Shown one piece after another: positions 14,839 to 21,034 of a stretch of DNA of 21,300 nucleotides; the first letter of the stretch is position 1, and every line of letters begins with the position of its first letter. The notes below the pieces were generated by a model. That model saw only the letters and a list, made by a program, of their open reading frames with translations. It did no database searches and was not told where the DNA came from. The DNA is from JAFARZ01 sp035651595 (GTDB lineage: Bacteria; Actinomycetota; Actinomycetes; Streptosporangiales; Streptosporangiaceae), in contig DASRFJ010000339.1 of the NCBI GenBank assembly GCA_035651595.1, forward strand, positions 1-21,300, read 5' to 3'. The translations under genes were made by a program, and so were the position numbers.

Positions 14839-14879
14839 TTGACGTCACGTAAAACCCCGGAGTAGATTGACGTCACGTA
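14839..14879. promoter_or_regulatory. Divergent control region: plus-strand promoter and two TTGACGTCACGTA repeats
   Basis: The 13-bp sequence TTGACGTCACGTA occurs at 14839-14851 and 14867-14879, 28 bp apart; each contains the palindrome TGACGTCA. The first copy supplies a -35 box (TTGACG, 14839-14844) that is 18 bp from a -10-like TAGATT (14863-14868), giving a plus-strand promoter with a start near 14875 for the gene at 14911. The second repeat begins inside the -10 box and covers the start site, so a bound protein would block transcription. The region also lies upstream of the minus-strand morphogenesis operon; on that strand only a weak match (TTGCGG, 17 bp, GATCTA) is visible. Confidence 0.65.
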
Positions 14880-14910
14880 CAACCTTCCCCGACCCGAAGG
14901 GACACCCCCC

Positions 14911-15078
14911 ATGGACATCCCCTTGGAAGACGCCAAGAACGTCAGAATCAGCACCAACGACAGCGGCGAGCACCTGAAGATCACATGCTCTGTGTGCGGC
15001 GCTGAGACGTACGCCCGGATGCCCTCCACGCTCGCCGTCCTCATGGCCCTGACCGACACCCACACCCATCAGCACTAG
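14911..15078 (+). CDS. Mini zinc-finger protein, 55 aa
   Basis: ATG at 14911 with GAAGG about 10 bases upstream; TAG at 15076-15078. C26-x2-C29 (TCSVCG) and the C-terminal H51, H53, H55 (THTHQH) could form one zinc site. The first 25 residues look like two beta strands (KNVRISTNDSGEHLKITC). It is the first gene behind the divergent promoter and is followed by two 23-bp repeats. A role as a small early regulator is plausible but unproven. Confidence 0.7.
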   Translation: MDIPLEDAKNVRISTNDSGEHLKITCSVCGAETYARMPSTLAVLMALTDTHTHQH

Positions 15079-15085
15079 GCAATCC

Positions 15086-15108
15086 GGGGTCAGGTCAACC
15101 CTGACCCC
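15086..15108 (+). repeat. 23-bp dyad repeat, copy 2
   Basis: Left arm GGGGTCAGGTC, variable bases AA, right arm CCCTGACCCC, in the same orientation as copy 1. It starts 8 bases after the stop of the mini zinc-finger gene and 44 bp before copy 3. It may be a regulator binding site, a terminator hairpin, or both. Confidence 0.85.
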
Positions 15109-15129
15109 TCACTGACCAGGCAAAACACA

Positions 15130-15152
15130 GGGGTCAGGGCAGACCTGACCCC
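15130..15152 (-). repeat. 23-bp dyad repeat, copy 3 (inverted)
   Basis: Read on the minus strand this copy is GGGGTCAGGTC, then TG, then CCCTGACCCC, so it matches copies 1 and 2 at every position except the two variable bases but is in opposite orientation. It ends 24 bases before the ATG of the HTH gene at 15177, where a bound protein would control that gene. Confidence 0.85.
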
Positions 15153-15176
15153 ATCCCCCCGAACAGGAGCCAACCC

Positions 15177-15656
15177 ATGGGACGACACTCAGCCGACGAA
15201 ATCGCGGCTGTCATCCGCCCACCCCGCCCGGCCACCAAGAAGCCCAGGCCCGACCGTCCCGTCATCGAGAACTCGGACTTCCTGCTGATGATGTGGCGCA
15301 TGGTCCGCGCCCTGGAGGCCCGCGCGATCGACGACCCGGAGATGCTCCCGCAGGTCGAGGCCCTCAAGACCCGGCTCTCCGAGGTCACGAACGTGACCAT
15401 CGCGGTCAACGCCGACCGGTACGCCATCGACCCCCGCCGCGGCGCATCCATGGCCGAGTGCGCCCGCGTCCTGGGCATCACCAAACAGTCCGCCAGCGAA
15501 CGCCGCGCCCGCGGCATGGACGCCATCGAGGCCCGCGTCGAGGCGGCCGGCGCGGTCAGCTTCGCCGAGGCCCGCCGCGAGCGCTCCATCGTCGAGAGCG
15601 TCAGCAACCAGGCCGTGACCAACCTCGCCGACTGGCGCGAACGGCGCTCGGCATGA
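15177..15656 (+). CDS. Helix-turn-helix DNA-binding regulator, 159 aa
   Basis: ATG at 15177 with CAGGAG 8 bases upstream. Residues about 91-112 (SMAECARVLGITKQSASERRAR) are a clear HTH of the sigma region 4/MarR-like type: a helix ending in LGIT and a recognition helix KQSASERRARG. The N-terminus is basic and Pro-rich; residues 33-75 are helical. It is probably a transcriptional regulator. The two 23-bp repeats in its own upstream region are natural candidates for its operator (autoregulation), an inference from position. Its stop overlaps the next ATG (ATGA). Confidence 0.75.
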   Translation: MGRHSADEIAAVIRPPRPATKKPRPDRPVIENSDFLLMMWRMVRALEARAIDDPEMLPQVEALKTRLSEVTNVTIAVNADRYAIDPRRGASMAECARVLGITKQSASERRARGMDAIEARVEAAGAVSFAEARRERSIVESVSNQAVTNLADWRERRSA

Positions 15657-16102
15657 ACGATCCGGCCACAGTTCATCGGCAGGATCAGGAGGGGGCCGCG
15701 GCGCGCGAGTCCGCGGCCATCTTCGACAACCTTCAGTGGGCCCTGCCCGGTGGCGGGCGCAAGTTCACCACCGACGGCAACCCGCCCGAGTGGCTGGTAC
15801 GCCTCGGCGACCGGCACAACAAGGCGCTAGCCGCTGATCCGCGCGCCTGCGAGCACCTGGCCGACGGGCGGCCCGGGGCGCGCGTGGTGCTGGCCTGGTG
15901 GCCCGGGGTGCTGCTGTGCCCGCGGTGCGTGGCCGCTATGGATCCGTTGCCCGACGACGCCCCCGAGGAACGGACCTGCGACGGATGCGACACGTTCTAC
16001 CCGGAAGGATTGAAACTCATCGCTATCCAGGTGAGGCCCGACACGACGTTTCACGCGTTCGCGTGCGACAACTGCATGGCCGAGTTGGGCCTGACGGCAT
16101 GA
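15653..16102 (+). CDS. Multi zinc-ribbon protein, 149 aa
   Basis: Start ATG at 15653 overlapping the upstream TGA; a longer in-frame extension is a shadow of the HTH gene. Three C-x2-C knuckles are visible: C89/C92 (CPRC), C109/C112 (CDGC) and C138/C141 (CDNC), enough for one or two zinc sites. The N-terminal half (residues 22-80) contains WALPGGGRKFTTDGNPPEWLVRLGDRHN, without a catalytic motif. Such proteins occur widely in actinobacterial mobile elements. Nucleic-acid binding is likely but the role is unknown. Confidence 0.7.
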   Translation: MNDPATVHRQDQEGAAARESAAIFDNLQWALPGGGRKFTTDGNPPEWLVRLGDRHNKALAADPRACEHLADGRPGARVVLAWWPGVLLCPRCVAAMDPLPDDAPEERTCDGCDTFYPEGLKLIAIQVRPDTTFHAFACDNCMAELGLTA

Positions 16103-16380
16103 ACAATGCGCCGCAGTGGATGACGCCCGAGGAGCTGGCCGCGTACTCGCGCGGCCGAATAACCGTCGAGACCATCCGCCACCACTGCCGCGCGCAGCAC
16201 ATACCCGGCGCCACACGGGCCGGGCGCTCATGGATCGTCCCGGCCGACGTCGGCCGGGCATGGGTCGACCGCTACGAGCGGTACGGCTCACTGCGACGCG
16301 AAGCGGGGCCGGACGCCCCGACGCCCAGCCCCGCTATCCCCCCCGGCTCTACCCCCACGCGCGTGAAGGGAACCCCGTGA
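16099..16380 (+). CDS. MerR/excisionase-like HTH protein, 93 aa
   Basis: ATG at 16099 overlaps the upstream stop. Residues about 7-60 (WMTPEELAAYSRGRITVETIRHHCRAQHIPGATRAGRSWIVPADVGRAWV) are a winged HTH of the HTH_17/excisionase type, with the typical wing ending in W-I-V-P. The C-terminal 30 residues are Pro-rich and basic. It abuts the polymerase-like gene (4-base overlap). No integrase is present in the window, so a regulator or origin/telomere-binding factor is more likely than a true excisionase. Confidence 0.7.
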   Translation: MNNAPQWMTPEELAAYSRGRITVETIRHHCRAQHIPGATRAGRSWIVPADVGRAWVDRYERYGSLRREAGPDAPTPSPAIPPGSTPTRVKGTP

Positions 16381-17825
16381 CCGCACAGAGTACAACCACA
16401 CGCAGCGGAACCACATGGACCGCTCTCGTGTTGACCGAAGATCAGTCGTTCTTCGCCGGACGGACGATGCGCACCTCCACCAGTTACATCCCCGCCGGCA
16501 TGTTCGCCGACCCCGGATGGCTGCTCGATCAGGTGGCCGCGCTGTTCAGCGGTGCCGGTACCGTGATCGTCCCCCGCGTGCCCGGCCCGTACTACACCGC
16601 CGACTGGGAACACCTGCCCTACGGTGAGCAGCTCCGGGAGTGCGCCCGCCTCGCGGGCGAGCGCGGCTGGTCGACCACCGACACCGCCGCCGAGCACGGG
16701 TACGGGTGGCTCACCTGGACCAAGACCGGCGCCCCGACCGTGCACATGGGCATCTTGCCGATGATCGCCCCGGCCGGTGACCAGCTCGTCTGCGCTGATG
16801 ATCCGCCCGAGGTCCAGGCCGACCTGTTGGCCCGCTACCACCAGGCGGTCGGCGTCCCGTGGATGTCCACTGCCGGTGTGACCGGTGTCAACCTGGCCCG
16901 CAAGCTCTACGAACGCACCGTGCGCAGGCCCGGCAAGGGCGAGGAGCGCCGCCGTCAGCCGGTGTGGATCGAGCGCCTCGACGACGAGTCGCTCATCTGT
17001 GCCGGCGACATCATGTGGTCCCGGCACCGCACCGCCGAGGAGATGGCCCACGCCATCGTGGCCCGCTGGGACGTGCGTATGCAGTACGGCGCCGCGGCCG
17101 GCGTGGCCGAGCTGCCCGTCGACCGGCTCCGCGAGTCGACCGGGCCGACCGAGTTCGACCCCGCCGCGGCCGGGTACTGGCGCATCGCCGTCCCGGACGG
17201 CGCGTGGTGGGCCAGGAACGGCGAGAGCACCCCGCCGGTAGTCAACCCTGCCCGCGTGCGCGCCGATGGCACAGTGGCGCTCACAACGCCGCTGGTGGCC
17301 CTGCTGTACGAGATGGGGCAGCGGCCCGAGGTGCTCGATTCGCGGACCACCACGCACACCGACCGGGTACTGCGGGAGTGGTACGAACGCCTGCGCGACG
17401 CGCGGCTCGGGCTCAACAGCCCCAAGCACCCCGAGGAGTGCCGCTGCCCCGAGTGCGAGCTGGCCGCCGCGGTCAAGAGCACCGCGAACTCAGCGGTCGG
17501 CATGATGGGCTCGGGCCGCGGCCGGATCCAACGCAAGGTGTGGCAGCACACGGTTCAGGATCTCGCGCGGGCCAACATGCTGCGCAAGCTGCGCAGCGCG
17601 CAGGGGTACATCGGGTGGCCGTTCCGGATCGAGCACGACTCGGTGTGGTACGCCGTACCCCAGGCCAGCGAAGGCCCCCGCTTCGACGTCGCGCTCGGCG
17701 TGCACCACGCCATGGGCCGGTTCCGGTTCGTCGGAGCATGGGACCGCGAGGAGTACGAGCAGACCCGGCGCGCCGAGCTGGACGCCCGCCGCGCACGCAT
17801 CCGCGAGCGGAGGGCAGCGAAGTGA
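16377..17825 (+). CDS. Divergent family B DNA polymerase-like protein (protein-primed type candidate)
   Basis: 482 aa from GTG at 16377, overlapping the upstream TGA; a longer frame upstream is a shadow. Possible PolB motifs appear in the right order: motif A-like WDVRMQYGA (D232, Y237; canonical D-x2-S-L-Y-P), motif B KSTANSAVG (K367-N371-S372-G375; canonical K-x3-N-S-x-Y-G), and motif C-like FRIEHDSVWYAV (E419-H-D421-S; canonical D-T-D-S). Between A and B the segment TPLVALLYEMGQRPEVLDS, VLREWYERLRDAR looks like the linking palm/fingers region. A CRCPEC knuckle (356-360) sits just before motif B. The N-terminal ~190 residues may be a degenerate exonuclease-like domain; I cannot find a convincing D-x-E motif. 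It is shorter than phi29 (572 aa) or PRD1 (553 aa) polymerases. It could be active, or a non-catalytic relative. Confidence 0.55.
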   Translation: MTAQSTTTRSGTTWTALVLTEDQSFFAGRTMRTSTSYIPAGMFADPGWLLDQVAALFSGAGTVIVPRVPGPYYTADWEHLPYGEQLRECARLAGERGWSTTDTAAEHGYGWLTWTKTGAPTVHMGILPMIAPAGDQLVCADDPPEVQADLLARYHQAVGVPWMSTAGVTGVNLARKLYERTVRRPGKGEERRRQPVWIERLDDESLICAGDIMWSRHRTAEEMAHAIVARWDVRMQYGAAAGVAELPVDRLRESTGPTEFDPAAAGYWRIAVPDGAWWARNGESTPPVVNPARVRADGTVALTTPLVALLYEMGQRPEVLDSRTTTHTDRVLREWYERLRDARLGLNSPKHPEECRCPECELAAAVKSTANSAVGMMGSGRGRIQRKVWQHTVQDLARANMLRKLRSAQGYIGWPFRIEHDSVWYAVPQASEGPRFDVALGVHHAMGRFRFVGAWDREEYEQTRRAELDARRARIRERRAAK

Positions 17826-18133
17826 CCAAGGGACAACGGACCCAGCTGTACGTGATGGCGTTTTTCGTTGCGCTGACTGAGTTCTCTTACGCCATTCAGC
17901 CCCGGTATGAGAGCTGGGACGCCTGGACGGTCTACCTGTGGCCGGTGACATCGATCATCTTCGCGTACTGGGTGGAGAAGCGCGCCGTTCTCAACATGCG
18001 ATACGCGAGGATCTGTGACGAGAACAGCGTGATTATCGAGCGGTATGAGGCCATGGCCGAGAGCTACCTACAACAAACCGAGCTGCTGGTGGCAGCGCTG
18101 GACGAGGAGCGGGCCAAGAATGGACACGCGTAA
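17822..18133 (+). CDS. Two-span membrane protein with coiled-coil tail, 103 aa
   Basis: GTG at 17822 overlaps the polymerase-like stop (GTGA). Hydrophobic segments at about residues 9-25 and 37-51 (VYLWPVTSIIFAYWV) are followed by a charged helical tail (MRYARICDENSVIIERYEAMAESYLQQTELLVAALDEERAK). Placed between polymerase-like and terminal-protein-like genes, it could tether replication to the membrane, as phi29 membrane proteins do, but that is inference. Confidence 0.65.
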   Translation: MTKGQRTQLYVMAFFVALTEFSYAIQPRYESWDAWTVYLWPVTSIIFAYWVEKRAVLNMRYARICDENSVIIERYEAMAESYLQQTELLVAALDEERAKNGHA

Positions 18134-18365
18134 GTGGTGCGTGCGGGCCTTCCGTGAGAGCGGGCAGGCCCCGCCGCTGTCGTACCCCGTCAGCCTGCAC
18201 CGCACCTGGTTGGGCGCTCACCTGTACCGTCGCCGGATCACCGACCGCGAGCAGCGCCGCATGATCCGGCAACTGCTGGCCGGGTACGCGGTCGACCAGA
18301 TCGAGTACCGGGTGGCCCGGGCCACCAACCGGGACCGGGCCGAGCTGGACGGGTGGGTGTCCTGA
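18120..18365 (+). CDS. Small basic protein, 81 aa
   Basis: ATG at 18120 overlaps the upstream gene by 14 bases; TGA at 18363-18365, one base before the next GTG. Many Arg residues (RKWCVRAFRES, LYRRRITDREQRRMIRQLLAGYAVDQIEYRVARATNRDRAE) and helical pattern suggest DNA binding, possibly an HTH-like segment at residues 44-72. It directly precedes the Tpg-like gene. Family not recognised. Confidence 0.6.
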   Translation: MDTRKWCVRAFRESGQAPPLSYPVSLHRTWLGAHLYRRRITDREQRRMIRQLLAGYAVDQIEYRVARATNRDRAELDGWVS

Positions 18366-18366
18366 C

Positions 18367-18900
18367 GTGGCGTCCGACTTCTCCGAGGCGCTGTCGCTGA
18401 GCCTGACCGGCCGCCGGCATGTCGACGAGGACAGCTCGTACGCCGAGCTGCTCGCCGACCTGGCCGCCGCGGCCGGGTCGAAGGCGGCAGCGGCACGCGC
18501 GCTCGGCGTGTCCCCGACCACGTTCTACCGGTGGGTGTCCGGGCGCTCCTCGCGCCCGGGCCGCCCGGCGCAGCGGCCCTCGGTACCGAAGGCCACGATC
18601 GTGAAAGCGATTCGCGCCCGGCAGCTCAGCCCGGACCTGGCCCAGCGGATCCGAGACAAGCGCGCCACGATCAAGATCAAAGGCTACTTCATCGTCAGCT
18701 CGGACAGCCGTAAGCACCCGCGCACCATCCACTGTGGACGGGACTTCCCGGCCAGCGTGCAAGGGGAGATCCTCGACGCGTGGCTCGATGGGAATGACGA
18801 GTTGGCCGAGCAGATAACCTTCGACGCGATCGGTGAGTACTACGTCGAAGGAATGGACATCGACGGAATCGTTTCAATCGAATGGGAAAACAATGGATAA
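18367..18900 (+). CDS. Tpg-like telomere terminal protein candidate with HTH
   Basis: 177 aa from GTG at 18367, close to the ~185 aa of Streptomyces telomere terminal proteins (Tpg). Residues about 38-60 (SKAAAARALGVSPTTFYRWVSGR) are an HTH with the GVS-x3-Y-RW pattern seen in Tpg; a basic Pro/Arg segment follows (62-105). Residues 105-177 (GYFIVSSDSRKHPRTIHCG, LDAWLDGNDELAEQITFDAIGEYY, and the end VEGMDIDGIVSIEW) match my recollection of the Tpg C-terminal layout: a strand, a helix with a short turn, and a final strand ending in acidic/aromatic residues. Tpg is covalently bound to 5' DNA ends and primes end patching. The fit with telomere-like hairpins at both ends strengthens the call. Alternative: an HTH repressor. 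No alignment was run. Confidence 0.55.
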   Translation: MASDFSEALSLSLTGRRHVDEDSSYAELLADLAAAAGSKAAAARALGVSPTTFYRWVSGRSSRPGRPAQRPSVPKATIVKAIRARQLSPDLAQRIRDKRATIKIKGYFIVSSDSRKHPRTIHCGRDFPASVQGEILDAWLDGNDELAEQITFDAIGEYYVEGMDIDGIVSIEWENNG

Positions 18901-19240
18901 ATGCGGTGTCTGCGGTGGAGAGCCATTCATGAAATGCGGAGATGTGAAGCTCATTCTCTGCATGGCGTGTATATTCTGGCCGGGCGTGTTCGGCGGCATG
19001 GACCATCGAATGCCGGGCAGCCCGATCCTGTGTGCCCACCAGCACCGTGACCCGGATCAGCGCACGTATCAAGCGCCCTCGGGATGGGCAGGCAGCTACC
19101 GGTATCTCCTCGGTACACCCGGCAACAAAGGCCCGGTCTTCCACTGGGCCACCGGGATTTGTTGGTGCAACAAGTCCCACACCCACATCAGTGCGGAAGT
19201 CCTACTCGATCCCTTCTACCCCATGGGAGTTCAGCAATGA
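18893..19240 (+). CDS. Cysteine-rich zinc-binding protein, 115 aa
   Basis: ATG at 18893 overlaps the upstream TAA. Cysteines at 4, 7 (CGVC), 15, 23 and 26 (CMAC), then later C-x-H-x-H (CAHQH) and CWCNKSHTH suggest two zinc sites. Residues 17-35 contain a hydrophobic stretch (KLILCMACIFWPGVFGG). The first ~100 bases are visibly less GC-rich than the neighbours. Function unknown; it is coupled to the next gene through an ATGA overlap. Confidence 0.65.
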   Translation: MDKCGVCGGEPFMKCGDVKLILCMACIFWPGVFGGMDHRMPGSPILCAHQHRDPDQRTYQAPSGWAGSYRYLLGTPGNKGPVFHWATGICWCNKSHTHISAEVLLDPFYPMGVQQ

Positions 19241-20013
19241 CACAGCAACCGCAGGCCACCGGATTACCCGCGTACGAGATGGTGTCGATGGTCGTCGGCT
19301 CCGGGCAGATGCACTTCTTCAGCGACCATGACCGCGCCCGCGTGAAGGCCCGGGCGTTGCGCGGTCTGGTGTTCCGCGTCCCGATCTTCGAGGACTACCG
19401 GCCCCAAGACGGTGCGGCCCCGCTGCCCGGGTGGACCAACGTCGACCCGTGGGAAGGTACCGACCTGGCCGACCCACCAGCCGAACACGACTACAACTCA
19501 GACGAGCTGTACGAGATCGAGACCGTACTCACCGATGCAGGCGTGGCCACCCCGGGCGTGGCCGGCGTGGCCGAGCTGGTGGGCGAACGCGACGGGTACC
19601 GGGACCGGGCGTACGAGCTGGACATGATCCTGACCGAGGCTGCCGCACGGGCCGCCGCGGCCGACCGGCGTATCGCCGAGCTGGAGCGCGAACGCGACGA
19701 CGCGTTGGCCCACTTGCATCAAGCAACCCAGCCGTCCGGGTTCTCCCACGCGCAACGCCTGGTCGACATGCCGCCCATCGCCCGGGCCGCAACCGAGGCC
19801 CTCAGCGGCCCGGAGAGCCTCGGCCTGGAACCGGTGGTACCCGTGGAGTACCCGGCCGGGTTCGCCCCCGCAGGGCAGCCCTGGTGCCCACCACTGCGGG
19901 CCGTACCCGAACTCGGTGTGAACGTGGCCGCCGGGTACGCGCTCGGCCGCGGCCTGGCCGTGCCCGAGGTACCCGAAGAGGAGCGCTCCGGGGGATTGGC
20001 GTTCCACCGATGA
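19237..20013 (+). CDS. Hypothetical protein with central coiled coil, 258 aa
   Basis: ATG at 19237 overlaps the upstream stop. Residues 1-50 (YEMVSMVVGSGQMHFFSDHDRARVKARALRGLVFRVPI) look folded; 50-95 is an acidic loop; 108-160 is a coiled coil (AELVGERDGYRDRAYELDMILTEAAARAAAADRRIAELERERDDALAHLHQ); the C-terminal 90 residues are Pro-rich. No catalytic motif. Early-region location suggests host takeover or regulation, but nothing specific can be said. Confidence 0.65.
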   Translation: MTQQPQATGLPAYEMVSMVVGSGQMHFFSDHDRARVKARALRGLVFRVPIFEDYRPQDGAAPLPGWTNVDPWEGTDLADPPAEHDYNSDELYEIETVLTDAGVATPGVAGVAELVGERDGYRDRAYELDMILTEAAARAAAADRRIAELERERDDALAHLHQATQPSGFSHAQRLVDMPPIARAATEALSGPESLGLEPVVPVEYPAGFAPAGQPWCPPLRAVPELGVNVAAGYALGRGLAVPEVPEEERSGGLAFHR

Positions 20014-20273
20014 TCGATCAGCAGTGGGCCGAGTACGCCCGCGCCAGCCGTGAAGCCTTGAGCCGCCTCGGTTACGACGTCAAGCGCTGCCTACCCGACG
20101 AGCCCGGCGCGTGCGGAGGTGGCTGGGCGGAACACGTGGCCGGCTACCTGGCAGGCATCAAGGCCGTGGTCGATCACCAGCTCGACCACCTCGGAGCCCC
20201 GGTCACGATGATCGAGGACATCTACCAGCACATCAGCGCCGAACTCCACGAGCAATGTGGCGATCATGGCTGA
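20010..20273 (+). CDS. Small hypothetical protein, 87 aa
   Basis: ATG at 20010 overlaps the upstream TGA. The protein is helical and polar (QQWAEYARASREALSRLGYDVKRCL, EHVAGYLAGIKAVVDHQLDHLG, MIEDIYQHISAELHEQCGDHG) with a Gly-rich turn (ACGGGWAEH). Several His and Cys residues are scattered, with no clear zinc motif. Family not recognised. Confidence 0.6.
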   Translation: MIDQQWAEYARASREALSRLGYDVKRCLPDEPGACGGGWAEHVAGYLAGIKAVVDHQLDHLGAPVTMIEDIYQHISAELHEQCGDHG

Positions 20274-20514
20274 CCTGAAGATGCTTCGTCTTCCGCTCGA
20301 TGGTGTCGATGGGTGGGAGTGCCAGGCGCCCAAGCACGTCAAGCCGCGGCCGGACATGCCACCCGGGGTGATGATCCCGCCGATGGCTACATGCCTCATG
20401 CTGTTCATCAATGCCGATCTATCAGATGGGGTGCGGATGATTGTCCGGTGCGCCTCGTACTCCTGTGACGAATGCGCCGATCTGATCACCGCGGACGCGC
20501 TCCGTGGCGAGTAA
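20266..20514 (+). CDS. Small Cys-containing protein, 82 aa
   Basis: The start is ATG at 20266 (8-base overlap with the upstream gene); GTG at 20257 is an in-frame alternative adding three residues. Cysteines include one in WECQAP and three in RCASYSCDEC near the C-terminus; CDEC could pair with the earlier residues to bind zinc. The middle (MPPGVMIPPMATCLMLFINAD) is hydrophobic but not a clear membrane helix. Confidence 0.55.
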   Translation: MADLKMLRLPLDGVDGWECQAPKHVKPRPDMPPGVMIPPMATCLMLFINADLSDGVRMIVRCASYSCDECADLITADALRGE

Positions 20515-20686
20515 CCGCAAGCGCCGGTACGACACACAGACAGCGCTGCGCGTTCGGGGCCAGGTCGACGACGGCAAGGCCCGGATCCCGTGCGAGCGCT
20601 GCCGGCATCCCTGGCAGCGCAAGCGTTTGAAGCTCGGGTACTGCCCTCGGTGCTGGGTTGGCGGTGGTACGGTCATAGCGCCGTGA
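20504..20686 (+). CDS. Small basic zinc-ribbon protein, 60 aa
   Basis: GTG at 20504 overlaps the upstream TAA. C30-x2-C33 (CERC) and C47-x2-C50 (CPRC), separated by 13 residues rich in Arg/Lys, form a classical zinc ribbon. The N-terminus is basic (SNRKRRYD). It is the last gene of the early plus-strand run, just before a terminator. Probably nucleic-acid-binding. Confidence 0.65.
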   Translation: MASNRKRRYDTQTALRVRGQVDDGKARIPCERCRHPWQRKRLKLGYCPRCWVGGGTVIAP

Positions 20687-20712
20687 CCTCGAAGTCCAGC
20701 GCGCCACAGTTC

Positions 20713-20749
20713 CTCGGCCCCGCGTACGCCCCCGTGACGCGGGGCCGAG
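20713..20749 (+). terminator. Hairpin terminator between early operon and right-end genes
   Basis: A perfect 12-bp stem (20713-20724 with 20738-20749, CTCGGCCCCGCG and its complement) encloses a 13-nt loop. It lies between the stop of the zinc-ribbon gene and the start at 20765, so it probably ends the early transcript. The right-end genes would then need their own promoter; none is obvious in the 78 bases. Confidence 0.65.
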
Positions 20750-20764
20750 TCGTACCGTGGATGG

Positions 20765-21034
20765 ATGTCGACCAACACCAAGGTTTGGGCCGCCGTAGCC
20801 CTCGTGGGCATCCTGGTGGCCGCCGTGGTGACGCTGGCGCTGTTCGGCAAGGACACCGCCCCCCTCCAGACGATCATCACCGCTGTACTCGCCGGACTCG
20901 GTGCGTTGCTCTACCAGAAGGTGGACAACGTAGAGACACGAGTGAATGGCAACACGAACAAGATGATGGATGCCATCATCAATTCTCCACCGCCAATACA
21001 ACCCCCGACGGAGAATGGTGAATCCAAGACGTAA
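20765..21034 (+). CDS. Two-span membrane protein, holin candidate
   Basis: 89 aa from ATG at 20765. Residues about 7-27 (VWAAVALVGILVAAVVTLALF) and 34-50 (LQTIITAVLAGLGALLY) are transmembrane helices joined by a short charged turn; a polar tail (DNVETRVNGNTNKMMDAI) ends in a Pro-rich, acidic stretch. Size, two helices and polar tail fit small phage holins, which would let the endolysin at 1039 reach the wall. It is unlinked to the endolysin, and other small membrane proteins here could do the job instead. No strong ribosome binding site is visible. Confidence 0.6.
   Translation: MSTNTKVWAAVALVGILVAAVVTLALFGKDTAPLQTIITAVLAGLGALLYQKVDNVETRVNGNTNKMMDAIINSPPPIQPPTENGESKT

Noticed and set aside
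16116..16376. Extension of the polymerase-like frame upstream to 16116
   Set aside because: It is the shadow frame of the MerR-like gene at 16099-16380; the GTG at 16377 gives the usual 4-base coupled start.
16099..16380. True excisionase implying an integrated prophage
   Set aside because: No integrase or att-like direct repeats were seen; the HTH_17 fold is also common in regulators of plasmids and phages.
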